64,000 nucleotides of DNA from Pseudomonadota bacterium. Its GTDB lineage: Bacteria; Pseudomonadota; Gammaproteobacteria; Burkholderiales; Burkholderiaceae_C. Position 1 is the first letter of the stretch. The number at the start of each line of letters is the position of its first letter. The notes beneath the pieces are model-generated. The model saw only the letters and a program-made list of their open reading frames with translations, was not told where the DNA came from and did not search any database. The stretch lies in contig CAUJHV010000054.1 in the NCBI GenBank assembly GCA_963205115.1, forward strand, positions 1 to 64,000. The letters run 5' to 3'. Positions 16,299-24,964 of this stretch are shown here, piece after piece. The position numbers and the translations under genes were made by a program.

Positions 16299-17495
16299 AT
16301 GCAAGTCATTGATTCCATCCTGGCGGATGCCGCGGCCATCGCTGCCATCCGCCGCGACATCCACGCGCATCCGGAGCTGTGTTTCCAGGAACAGCGCACG
16401 GCCGACGTCATCGCCCGCGCGCTCACCGAATGGGGCATCCCCATCCACCGCGGCATGGGCAAGACCGGCGTCGTGGGCATCATCAAGAACGGCACGTCCT
16501 CGCGCGCCGTGGGCCTGCGCGCCGACATCGACGCGCTGCCGATGACCGAGCACAACCACTTCCCGCACGCCAGCCAGCACGCCGGCAAGATGCACGCCTG
16601 CGGCCACGACGGCCACACGGCCATGCTGCTGGCCGCGGCCAAGCACCTCAGCCGCCACCGGAACTTCGACGGCACGGTCTACCTGATCTTCCAGCCGGCC
16701 GAAGAAGGCGGCGGCGGCGCGCGCGAGATGATCAAGGACGGCATCTTCGAGAAGTTCCCGATGGAAGCCGTCTTCGGCGCACACAACTGGCCGGGCATGC
16801 CGGTGGGCATGGTGGGCGTGAACCCCGGCGCGATGATGGCCTCGAGCAACGAGTTCTACATCACCGTGCGCGGCAAGGGCTCGCATGCGGCGCTGCCCCA
16901 CCTGGGCATCGACCCGGTGCCCATCGCCTGCCAGATGGTGCAGGCCTTCCAGACCATCATCACGCGCAACCGCCGGCCGATCGACCCGGGGGTGATCTCG
17001 GTCACCACCATCCATGCCGGCGAAGCCACCAACGTCGTGCCCGACACGGTGCGCATCGAAGGCACGGTGCGCACCTTCTCGCTGGAGGTGCTGGATCTCA
17101 TCGAAAAGCGCATGCGACAGGTGGCCGAACACACCTGCGCGGCCTTCGACGCCACCTGCGAATTCGAATTCCAGCGCAACTACCCGCCCACGGTGAACCA
17201 CGCGGCGGAGACCGAATTTGTCAAGCGCACGCTGCAAGGCGTGGTGGGCGACTCGAACGTCGTGCCCTTCGAGCCCACGATGGGTGCCGAGGACTTCAGC
17301 TACTTCCTGCTGGAAAAACCCGGCTGCTACTTCACGCTGGGCAACGGCGACGGCGCGCACCGCGAAGGCGGCCACGGCATCGGCCCTTGCATGCTGCACA
17401 ACCCGAGCTACGACTTCAACGACGAGCTGATCCCGCTGGGCGGCACCTGCTGGGTGCGTCTGGCCGAGGCTTGGCTGGCGCGGCCCGCCGCCTGA
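16299..17495 (+). CDS. M20-family amidohydrolase (hippuricase/aminoacylase type)
   Basis: A 398-residue metal-dependent amidohydrolase. Metal ligands and catalytic motifs are visible: MHACGHDGHTAML, FQPAEEGGGGA with the catalytic/metal-binding glutamates, the dimerisation-domain histidine in GKGSHAALP, and the late MGAEDFSYF and MLHNPSYDFND. The family cleaves N-acyl amino acids or related amides. ATG 16299 gives the usual start (VIDSI...RRDIHAHPEL). The gene is divergent from the molybdopterin oxidoreductase, with 86 nt between, and it is followed by the DUF2817 peptidase gene after 13 nt, so the two probably form an operon for peptide or acyl-amino-acid breakdown. Confidence 0.92.
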   Translation: MQVIDSILADAAAIAAIRRDIHAHPELCFQEQRTADVIARALTEWGIPIHRGMGKTGVVGIIKNGTSSRAVGLRADIDALPMTEHNHFPHASQHAGKMHACGHDGHTAMLLAAAKHLSRHRNFDGTVYLIFQPAEEGGGGAREMIKDGIFEKFPMEAVFGAHNWPGMPVGMVGVNPGAMMASSNEFYITVRGKGSHAALPHLGIDPVPIACQMVQAFQTIITRNRRPIDPGVISVTTIHAGEATNVVPDTVRIEGTVRTFSLEVLDLIEKRMRQVAEHTCAAFDATCEFEFQRNYPPTVNHAAETEFVKRTLQGVVGDSNVVPFEPTMGAEDFSYFLLEKPGCYFTLGNGDGAHREGGHGIGPCMLHNPSYDFNDELIPLGGTCWVRLAEAWLARPAA

Positions 17496-17508
17496 CGCGG
17501 GGCGCGCC

Positions 17509-18594
17509 ATGCCAGCTGCACAACACTTCTCGCAGACCTATGTCGAAGCGCGCACGCGCTTCCTGGACGCCGCGCGCGACGCCGGTGCCGCGGTGCAATC
17601 GCACCTCCATCCGATGCGCGGGCACGATGGCGAAGAAATGGCCATGGACGTCGTACGGCTGGGCGCCGCCGATGCGCCCGGGCTGCTGGTCATCAGCAGC
17701 GCCTGCCATGGCGTCGAAGGCTATTGCGGCTCCGGCGTGCAGGTCGCGCTGCTGCGCGACGCCGCCTGGCGCGACGCGGTGCGCGCCGGCTCGTGCGCCG
17801 TGCTGCTGATCCACGCCCTGAACCCCTACGGCTTTTCGCAGTGGCGCCGGGTGACCCAGGAAGGCGTGGACCTCAACCGCAACTGGCACGACTTCAGCCG
17901 CCCGCTGCCGGAAAACGCGGGCTATGACGAACTGGCCTCGGCCGTCGTCCCCGACACCTGGCCCGAACCGCCGGAAGCCGCCCGGCGGCTGGCCGACTAC
18001 GCGGCCCGCCACGGCCAGCGCGGCCTGCAGACAGCTCTGAGCGGTGGGCAGTACCGCCACCCCGCGGGCATCTTCTTTGGCGGTCAGGCGCCGACCTGGA
18101 GCCAGCAGACCTTGCGCCAAGTGATGCGCGAGCATGGCACGCGCTGCCGCCGGCTGGGCTGGATCGACCTGCATACCGGGCTGGGGCCGTCTGGCCACGG
18201 TGAACGCATCTTTGCCTGCCGCGACGATGCTGCCGCCCTGCAACGCGCACGCGCCTGGTGGGGCACCGAAGTCACGTCGATCTACGACGGCTCGTCGACC
18301 TCTGCCCTGCTGCAGGGTCTGATGTGGCAGGTGGCCGACTGGGATTGCGCGCAGGCCGAATACACCGGCATCGCGCTCGAATACGGCACCGTCCCGATGG
18401 ACGATGTGATGGCTGCGCTGCGCGCCGACCACTGGATGCACGCGCATCCGGCGGCGTGCGGCGACGCCCAGCGCGCCCAGATCCGCCGCGCGGTGCGCGA
18501 CGCCTTCTACATCGACACCGTCGAATGGAAGACGCGCATCGTCGAGCAGGCGCAGGACGCCGTGCGGCAAGGCCTGAAAGGGCTGGCCGGCTGA
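17509..18594 (+). CDS. DUF2817 family M14-like metallopeptidase
   Basis: A 361-residue protein of the DUF2817 group, related to zinc carboxypeptidases. Likely zinc ligands are in SSACHGVEGYCGS (H-x2-E) and GWIDLHTGLG (H). A C-terminal glutamate in GIALEYGTVP is the probable catalytic residue. VDLNRNW is a further conserved stretch containing substrate-binding Asn-Arg. There is no signal peptide, so action on cytoplasmic peptides or amides is likely. It follows the M20 amidohydrolase by 13 nt. Specific substrate unknown. Confidence 0.88.
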   Translation: MPAAQHFSQTYVEARTRFLDAARDAGAAVQSHLHPMRGHDGEEMAMDVVRLGAADAPGLLVISSACHGVEGYCGSGVQVALLRDAAWRDAVRAGSCAVLLIHALNPYGFSQWRRVTQEGVDLNRNWHDFSRPLPENAGYDELASAVVPDTWPEPPEAARRLADYAARHGQRGLQTALSGGQYRHPAGIFFGGQAPTWSQQTLRQVMREHGTRCRRLGWIDLHTGLGPSGHGERIFACRDDAAALQRARAWWGTEVTSIYDGSSTSALLQGLMWQVADWDCAQAEYTGIALEYGTVPMDDVMAALRADHWMHAHPAACGDAQRAQIRRAVRDAFYIDTVEWKTRIVEQAQDAVRQGLKGLAG

Positions 18595-18628
18595 GGCTCA
18601 GGCAGCGACTGCGGCCCGGCAGCAACGC

Positions 18629-19297
18629 TCAGAGCCAGCCCTGCTCGCGCAGCGCCGTTTCGGCCTGCGACGCCTTTTCGAAGCGCAGGCCTTCCCATCC
18701 ATGCCGCCGTGCGGCCTCGATATTGCCGGCGTGGTCGTCGATGAACATCGGCGGCGCACCGTTCAGCCCGAAACGCAGCGAAGCCAGCTCGAACATCGCC
18801 GGCCAGGGTTTGACCAGGCCCACGCGGCCCGAGAAGATGCCGTCGTCGAACTCGCCGACGAAGGGGTTCAGTCGCTCCAGGTGATCGGCATACGGCCGCG
18901 GCATGTTGGACAGGAACACCATGCGGTAGCCCCGGGCCTTCAGCTCGCGGAACAAGGCCACCGTGTCGTGCTGCGGCTCCAGATGCCCGGGCACGGCCTC
19001 GATGATGCGCCGCATGGCCGCCTCGGGCAGCCCTGTGCGCACGGCGATGCGCCGTGCCAGCGAGTGTTCGTCGTCCAGACCGAGATCGAAGCGCGCCCAG
19101 TCGCTGTCCGGCGTGAAGCTCTGGAAGACCTGCGCCATCAGCTGCCGCGCCGCGTCTTCGTCGGCCGCCAGCTCAGGCAAGGCCTGTTGCATCAGCTGCA
19201 CCGGTTGCCAGCGGAAGAGCACAGCACCGAAATCGAAGATGACCGTGCGGCGCCCGGTGGATGCCGTCGCCACCGGGGAGCGAGATCCTTCGATCAT
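18629..19297 (-). CDS. HAD-family phosphatase (YihX-like)
   Basis: A 222-residue HAD hydrolase. Motif I is VIFDFGAVLF, where the second acidic position is Gly as in the YihX group; motif II is MVFLSNMP; motif III is the Lys in GLVKPWPAMF; motif IV is MFIDDHAGNI. E. coli YihX acts on alpha-D-glucose 1-phosphate, which would suit the sugar-phosphate context, but substrate choice in this family is not predictable. ATG 19297 overlaps the pgi stop by 4 nt (ATGA), so it is the third cistron of tal-pgi-HAD. Confidence 0.85.
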   Translation of the reverse strand: MIEGSRSPVATASTGRRTVIFDFGAVLFRWQPVQLMQQALPELAADEDAARQLMAQVFQSFTPDSDWARFDLGLDDEHSLARRIAVRTGLPEAAMRRIIEAVPGHLEPQHDTVALFRELKARGYRMVFLSNMPRPYADHLERLNPFVGEFDDGIFSGRVGLVKPWPAMFELASLRFGLNGAPPMFIDDHAGNIEAARRHGWEGLRFEKASQAETALREQGWL

Positions 19298-20913
19298 GAG
19301 GTCAGACGTTGGAGAAGACCAGCGGTCGAGCCGTCCAGGCCGCTGACGTCGCGGCTGTCCATGCGCGGCAGCAGCGCGTTGCACAAGGCCTTGCCCAGTT
19401 CGACGCCCCACTGGTCGAAGCTGTTGATGCCCCACAGCGCGCCGCTGACGAAGACGCGGTGCTCGTACAGCGCGATCAGCGCGCCCAGCGAACGCGGTGT
19501 CAGCGCCTCCAGCACGAGCGTCGTGCTCGGGCGGTTGCCGGGGAAGCTGCGGTGCTGCGCCAGGCGCGCGCGGTCGAAGTCCGGGCTGGCGGTGGGCGCC
19601 ATCTCGGTGGCAGCCGCCGCGGCCGTCTTGCCCAGCATCAGCGCCTGGCTCTGCGCCAGGCAGTTGGCCAGCAGCTTGGTCTGCTGGTCGGGCAGGTCAT
19701 GCGCGGCGCGCTTGACGGCGATGAACTCCACCGGGATCACGTCGGTGCCCTGGTGCAGCATCTGGAAGTACGCGTGCTGGCCGTTCGTGCCGGCCTCGCC
19801 CCACACGACCGGGCTGGTGCCGAAGGGCACGGCCTGCCCGTCCATGTCGACGCACTTGCCGTTGGATTCCATCTCCAGCTGCTGCAGGTAGGCCGCGAAT
19901 CGCTTGAGCCCCTGGTGGTAGGGCGCGACGCTGCGGCTGCCGAAGCCGTGGAAGTTGCGGTACCAGACGTCCAGCAGACCCAGCTGCACCGGCAGGTTCT
20001 TTTCCAGCGGCGCCTCGGCGAAATGCCGATCCATCGCGTGCGCACCGGCCAGCATCGCGCGGAAATGCTCGGAGCCTACGGCGATGGCGATGGGCAGCCC
20101 GATGGCGCTCCACAGCGAATAACGCCCGCCCACCCAGTCCCAGAAACCGAAGGTGGTGGTGATGCCAAATTCGGCCGCCGCCTTGAGGTTGGTCGTGACA
20201 CCGATGAAGTGCTTGGCGCGATCAGCGCCGGCCGGCATGCCCGCATCGAACCAGGCGCGCGCGGCGTGCGCATTGGCCATGGTTTCCTGCGTCGTGAAGG
20301 TCTTGCTGGCGATGATGAACAGCGTGTGCTGCGGCTTCAGGCCACGCAGCACCGCGGTGATGTCGGACCCGTCGACGTTGCTGACGAAGTGGTAGCGCAA
20401 GCCACGGTGCAGGTAGGGCTCCAGCGCCGGCACGGCCATCTGCGGGCCGAGGTCGGAGCCGCCGATGCCGATGTTGACGATGTCGGTGTAGGGTGCGCCG
20501 GCCGATGCGCGCACCTGGTCCGCAAAGGCCAGGAAAGCGTCGAGCACCGCGTGGACCTCGTCGCTGAGCGGACCGGCGCCGCGCGGCGCGCGCAGGGCCG
20601 TGTGCAGCACCGCGCGGCCTTCGGTGGCATTGATGCGCGCGCCGGCCAGCAGCGCATCGCGGCGCGCCTCGAGCCGGCACTCGCGCGCGAGCTCCAGCAG
20701 GAAACGCTGCGTGGCCAGGTCCCACCGGTTCTTGGACAGGTCGGCGAAGACCTCGGGCGCTTCGAGCGACAGGTGCGCGAAGCGCGCGGGGTCGCGCGTG
20801 AAGGCTTCGCGCAGGTCGAGGTCGCGGCCGTGGGCCTCGAAGTGGCCTTGCAGCGCGCTCCACGCGGCTGTACGGTCGCAGCGCGGTGCGCCCATGGGTG
20901 AGTTGGCCGTCAT
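19294..20913 (-). CDS. pgi: Glucose-6-phosphate isomerase
   Basis: A 539-residue phosphoglucose isomerase interconverting glucose 6-phosphate and fructose 6-phosphate. Signatures are the sugar-phosphate site NIGIGGSDLGPQMA, the PGI pattern around FGFWDWVGGRYSLWSAIGLP, the catalytic region MESNGKCVDMDG, and GTNGQHAYFQMLHQGT near the end. The ATG overlaps the tal stop by 4 nt and its own stop overlaps the HAD gene by 4 nt, so it is tightly coupled within tal-pgi-HAD. In a bacterium with zwf and HexR control it can serve gluconeogenesis and the Entner-Doudoroff cycle as well as glycolysis. Confidence 0.97.
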   Translation of the reverse strand: MTANSPMGAPRCDRTAAWSALQGHFEAHGRDLDLREAFTRDPARFAHLSLEAPEVFADLSKNRWDLATQRFLLELARECRLEARRDALLAGARINATEGRAVLHTALRAPRGAGPLSDEVHAVLDAFLAFADQVRASAGAPYTDIVNIGIGGSDLGPQMAVPALEPYLHRGLRYHFVSNVDGSDITAVLRGLKPQHTLFIIASKTFTTQETMANAHAARAWFDAGMPAGADRAKHFIGVTTNLKAAAEFGITTTFGFWDWVGGRYSLWSAIGLPIAIAVGSEHFRAMLAGAHAMDRHFAEAPLEKNLPVQLGLLDVWYRNFHGFGSRSVAPYHQGLKRFAAYLQQLEMESNGKCVDMDGQAVPFGTSPVVWGEAGTNGQHAYFQMLHQGTDVIPVEFIAVKRAAHDLPDQQTKLLANCLAQSQALMLGKTAAAAATEMAPTASPDFDRARLAQHRSFPGNRPSTTLVLEALTPRSLGALIALYEHRVFVSGALWGINSFDQWGVELGKALCNALLPRMDSRDVSGLDGSTAGLLQRLTS

Positions 20914-21863
20914 GCGCGCAGCCCCTCGATCAGCGCATCGAGCTTGCCGGCGTCGGCGGCAAAGGCGCGGATGCCCTCGGCCAGCTTCTCGGTGGCCATG
21001 GCGTCTTCGTTCAAGGCCCAGCGGAAGCCGGCCTCGTCGTAGTGGACACGCGCCAGATCGGCCGCGGGTGCCGCAGCCGGATCGAGCCGGCGTTCCAGCG
21101 GCGCGTCCGTGGCCTGCAGGCTGGCCAGCAGCTCCGGGCTGATGGTCAGCAGGTCACAGCCGGCCAGCGCGACGATCTGCCCGACGTTGCGGAAGCTCGC
21201 GCCCATCACCTCGGTGGCGATGCCGAACTGCTTGTAGTAGCGGTAGATCTGCGTCACGGACTGCACGCCCGGGTCGTTGACACCGGCCTTGGCGGCTTCG
21301 TCCCAGCCCGCGCCGGCGGACTTCTTGTACCAGTCGTAGATGCGGCCGACAAAGGGCGAGATCAGCTGCACGCCGGCTTCGCCGCAGGCCACCGCCTGGC
21401 AGAACGCGAACAGCAGCGTGAGGTTGCAGCGGATGCCTTCGGCCTCGAGTGCCCGCGCCGCCTGGATGCCTTCCCAGGTGGAGGCGATCTTGATCAGCAC
21501 ACGATCGCGCCCGATGCCCGCGGCCTCGTACAAGGCCATGATGCCGCGCGCACGCGCCACGGTGGCGGCGGTGTCGAAGGACAGGCGCGCATCGACCTCG
21601 GTGCTGACGCGGCCCGGCACGACTTTCAGGATCTCGCGGCCGAAGCGAACGAGCACCTGGTCGACGACCGCCGGCAGCGGCGCGCCGCGGTGCGCGGCCA
21701 CCGTCTCGGCCAGCAGCGGCGCGTAGTCCGGCTGCTGCACGGCCTTGAGGATCAGCGAGGGGTTGGTGGTGGCATCTCGCGGCGCAAACTGGGCGAGCTG
21801 CTTGAAGTTGCCGGTATCGGCCACGACCGTGGTGTAGCGGCGGAGTTGTTCGAGCTGGTTCAT
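20910..21863 (-). CDS. tal: Transaldolase
   Basis: A 317-residue class I transaldolase of the TalB length class. It moves a dihydroxyacetone unit between sedoheptulose 7-phosphate/glyceraldehyde 3-phosphate and erythrose 4-phosphate/fructose 6-phosphate. DATTNPSLILKA is the N-terminal signature and K125 in RVLIKIASTWEG is the Schiff-base lysine. Start ATG 21863 matches the usual MNQLEQL-type N-terminus; an earlier in-frame codon is not needed. It is the first gene of the tal-pgi-HAD set, linked to pgi by ATGA overlap. Confidence 0.96.
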   Translation of the reverse strand: MNQLEQLRRYTTVVADTGNFKQLAQFAPRDATTNPSLILKAVQQPDYAPLLAETVAAHRGAPLPAVVDQVLVRFGREILKVVPGRVSTEVDARLSFDTAATVARARGIMALYEAAGIGRDRVLIKIASTWEGIQAARALEAEGIRCNLTLLFAFCQAVACGEAGVQLISPFVGRIYDWYKKSAGAGWDEAAKAGVNDPGVQSVTQIYRYYKQFGIATEVMGASFRNVGQIVALAGCDLLTISPELLASLQATDAPLERRLDPAAAPAADLARVHYDEAGFRWALNEDAMATEKLAEGIRAFAADAGKLDALIEGLRA

Positions 21864-21953
21864 GGCGCTTGATTTGACCACCGCCCGGACCCCCTGCCCG
21901 CGGGTCGGTTACGCGGTGGTTTCAGTGCCGCGCGCGTGGCGCGGCGGGCGCAT

Positions 21954-23681
21954 TCACCACTGGCTGACGCTGGCCGGCTTGCGCCGCACCATGTCGGCCT
22001 CGGCGGCCCGCATCAGCTCGTCGGGGTCGGTCGCGTCGTCGGGGTACAGCGCCACGCCCACCGTGCCGGCGAGTTCCGCGACGGGGCCGCCGGGTGAGAT
22101 TTCCACCGGATCGCGCAGCACACGCTCGACCTGGTCGCGGATGAATTCCGCGCTGTCCTCGCTGCCCACGCCGTCCAGCAGCAGCACAAATTCGTCGCTG
22201 GCCCAGCGCGCGACGAGGTCGGTGTCACGCACGGTCTGGCGCAGGCGTCGACCGAGCGTGGCCAGCACCGTGTCGCCCGCCTCGTGGCCGAGCCGGTCGT
22301 TGACGTCCTTGAAGCGGTCCAGGTCGACAAACATCAGCGCGAGCTTCGGGCCGTCCTTCTGGCGCCGACCCGGGCGCATGCGGTCGTGCAACCGGGTCAG
22401 CAAGGCGTCGCGGTTGGCCAGTCCGGTCAGGCGGTCGGTGCGCAGGCGCAGCTGCATGCGGCGCATGCTCTCGGCCACGCCTTCCAGTTCAGCGCCGGCC
22501 ATCGGGCCGGGCGGGTGGTCCAGGTCACCATCGCCCACGGCCTGTGCGGCGCGCATCAGTTCGGCCGCATCGCGTGCCGTGCGGCGCTGCAGCCAGGCAC
22601 CGCCCACCAGCAGCACGGCCAGCGCCAGCAGGCCCAGCGCGGCCGTGCGCGCGACGTTGGCCACGATCTCGCGGCTGAAGTCGGCCACGGGCTCGGCCAC
22701 CACGATGGCCCAGTCCTGGCCGGCCGGATCGGCCAGCCGCGCAAATGCAGCCATCATGGGCTCGGGCATGCCGTCGCGCACCGTCACGACCGAGGGCTTG
22801 TTCACCGAGGCGCCGCCCAAGTGCGGCAGCGCGGCGGCATAGGCGGCGGCCATGAGCGGCGAGCCCGATGCCGCGGCCGTGCGCCGCAGCCACCGGCCGT
22901 CGGCCTGCTGATGCAGCGCGCGGCCTTCCGAATCCGACAGCAACAGGCCGTCGTGTTCGGCGATGAAGGCCACACCGCGCGCGCCCGGCCGTGCCGTGGC
23001 CAGCATGTCCTGCAGGCTGCGCAAGGCGATGTCGGTGGCCACCACGCCGTCGTCCACGCCGCCCAGGCCAGCCACACGCCGTGCACGCGACAGGGTCAGC
23101 GATTGCTGTTCGGGCCGCAGCTCCACGGCCGTCCACGCGGCGCCTTCGGCGGCTTGCGCCTCGCGGTACCAGGCCTGCTGGCGCGGATCGGGTAGATCGG
23201 CCACCACATCGGGCGGCTGCAGCGCACCCAGTGTCGGACGGAAGATCTGACGCTGTGCGGGACCGTCAGGGTCCAGGCGCCAGACCTGTTCGCCGTCCTG
23301 CGTGGACAGTCGGCGCACCGCCAGGTACTGGCCGGCACGGTTGGCGAAATAGACCTGCCCGTGGGGCTCGGGATGGATGGAGGCGGCCGCCCAGAAGCGC
23401 TCGCGCAGATTGTCCAGGCCGGATTCCAGGTTGACCGGCGCGGGCACGCCTTCGGCAAACGCCACCGTCAGCACCGATTGCGCCTGCGCCGTGCGGCGCG
23501 ACCAGGCTTCGCCCACACGCTGCACCTGCGCCTGCAGGCCGCGTGCGGCTTGTTCCTGTGCGGCGTCATAGGCGCTGCGGTAGGACAGCCAGCCGATGGC
23601 CGCCGTGAGCGCAGCCACGCCGGCCATGGCGGGCAGCGTGAAGGCGTGCAGCAAGGGGAGGCGGCGCGGGGATGAACTCAC
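21954..23681 (-). CDS. Membrane sensor with GGDEF domain (degenerate ASDEF signature)
   Basis: A 575-residue protein from GTG 23681: a membrane helix (about 13-32), a large periplasmic dCache-like sensor (about 35-325), a second helix (about 345-365), a HAMP-like stretch and a C-terminal GGDEF domain (about 415-570). The metal/substrate motif FVDLDRFKDVNDRLGHEAGD is intact. The signature loop reads ASDEF (residues 494-498) instead of GGDEF, and the RxxD inhibitory site (RDTD) five residues upstream is kept. It may make c-di-GMP weakly or act as a c-di-GMP receptor. The ligand of the sensor is unknown. It separates tal-pgi from the ABC importer genes. Confidence 0.85.
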   Translation of the reverse strand: MSSSPRRLPLLHAFTLPAMAGVAALTAAIGWLSYRSAYDAAQEQAARGLQAQVQRVGEAWSRRTAQAQSVLTVAFAEGVPAPVNLESGLDNLRERFWAAASIHPEPHGQVYFANRAGQYLAVRRLSTQDGEQVWRLDPDGPAQRQIFRPTLGALQPPDVVADLPDPRQQAWYREAQAAEGAAWTAVELRPEQQSLTLSRARRVAGLGGVDDGVVATDIALRSLQDMLATARPGARGVAFIAEHDGLLLSDSEGRALHQQADGRWLRRTAAASGSPLMAAAYAAALPHLGGASVNKPSVVTVRDGMPEPMMAAFARLADPAGQDWAIVVAEPVADFSREIVANVARTAALGLLALAVLLVGGAWLQRRTARDAAELMRAAQAVGDGDLDHPPGPMAGAELEGVAESMRRMQLRLRTDRLTGLANRDALLTRLHDRMRPGRRQKDGPKLALMFVDLDRFKDVNDRLGHEAGDTVLATLGRRLRQTVRDTDLVARWASDEFVLLLDGVGSEDSAEFIRDQVERVLRDPVEISPGGPVAELAGTVGVALYPDDATDPDELMRAAEADMVRRKPASVSQW

Positions 23682-23826
23682 GCGGTTGATCCTAGTGCAG
23701 CCCTGGCGGGCGACCCCGCGACTGCGCTGGCGCGGCCCCGGGGGACCGGTCACCCCGGCGGCGTGACATCCGTCGCGGATTCATGGCGGAAATTGCAACC
23801 GCCCGGCGCGCCAGCCCGGCCGGCCT

Positions 23827-24876
23827 TCAGCCGGCGTCGCGCGCTTCTACCACCGCCACGCCCGGGCCGGCCAGTTCGAGCGCCACGGCCTGCCCCACCG
23901 ACCAGCTGCGCGACACATCCGGCGCGATGACGAAGATCTCGCCCAGCGTGGTGGCCACGGTCAGCTCGAAGTGCCCGCCCAGATACGCCCACTTGGACAC
24001 CGTGCCTTCCAGCGGGCCCGCGCCCGGCTCGACCACGCGCCAGGATTCCGGACGCACGGCCACCTTGACCGCGCCGGCCGGCATCGACCGCCGCGCCGTC
24101 ACGCGCAGCGGGCCCAGGCGCACCGTGCCCTGGCCGTCGGACTGCGCGTCGAACAGCATGGCCTCGCCCATGAAGCCGGCCACGAAGGCGGTGCTGGGAT
24201 GCTCGTACAGCTCGCGCGGCGTGCCGGCCTGCGCGATGCGCCCGGCATCCATCACGATGATCTGGTCGCTCACCGCCAACGCTTCGCTCTGGTCGTGCGT
24301 CACGTAGGCCACGGTCAGGCCCAGGCGCTGCTGCAGCATGCGGATTTCCTCCCGCATGCTGCGCCGCAGCCGGGCGTCGAGGTTGGACAGCGGCTCGTCG
24401 AAGAGCATCACGCTGGGTTCCAGCACGAGCGAGCGTGCGACCGCCACGCGCTGCTGCTGGCCGCCGGAGAGCTCGCTGGGCAGGCGCTCGTCGTAACCCG
24501 TCAGCCCCACGGTGGCCATCGTGGCGCGTGCGCGTTCGGCCGCCTGCGTGCGCGGGATGCCCTGCACCGTGAGGCCGTAGCAGACGTTGTCCAGCACGCT
24601 CATGTGCGGAAACAGCGCATAGCTCTGGAACACCATGCTCACATTGCGTTCGGCCGCGCCCAGCGTCGTCACGTCCTGGCCATCGATCAGGATGCGGCCG
24701 GTCGTCGGCGCGTCCAGGCCCGCGATCATGCGCAGCGTCGTCGTCTTGCCGCAGCCCGAAGGCCCGAGGATGGTGGTCAGCGTGCCCTTGGGCACGAGCA
24801 GGTCGATACCCTGCACCACCAGCGGCGAGCGGGCGTCACCGTAGCGCTTGGTGACCTGTCGGAATTCGATGCTCAA
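23827..24876 (-). CDS. ABC transporter ATP-binding protein (AfuC/FbpC-like)
   Basis: A 349-residue ATPase of the ferric iron/sugar-phosphate/AEP/putrescine group. Walker A is GPSGCGKTT, the Q-loop FQSYALFPHMSV, the ABC signature LSGGQQQRVAVARS, Walker B VMLFDEPLSNLDARL, and the H-loop TVAYVTHDQSEAL. The C-terminal ~110 residues form a TOBE-like domain. It powers the importer encoded upstream by the fused permease gene, 88 nt away, and the two binding-protein genes. The substrate is discussed with the binding proteins. Confidence 0.9.
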   Translation of the reverse strand: MSIEFRQVTKRYGDARSPLVVQGIDLLVPKGTLTTILGPSGCGKTTTLRMIAGLDAPTTGRILIDGQDVTTLGAAERNVSMVFQSYALFPHMSVLDNVCYGLTVQGIPRTQAAERARATMATVGLTGYDERLPSELSGGQQQRVAVARSLVLEPSVMLFDEPLSNLDARLRRSMREEIRMLQQRLGLTVAYVTHDQSEALAVSDQIIVMDAGRIAQAGTPRELYEHPSTAFVAGFMGEAMLFDAQSDGQGTVRLGPLRVTARRSMPAGAVKVAVRPESWRVVEPGAGPLEGTVSKWAYLGGHFELTVATTLGEIFVIAPDVSRSWSVGQAVALELAGPGVAVVEARDAG

Positions 24877-24964
24877 TCGGGTCTCCTTTGAGCGCGCAGG
24901 GCCGCTCCCAAGCGCTCGATCCGAAGCGCCAACGGCGCGAAGGGGTCCATGTCAGCCGGTGGAC

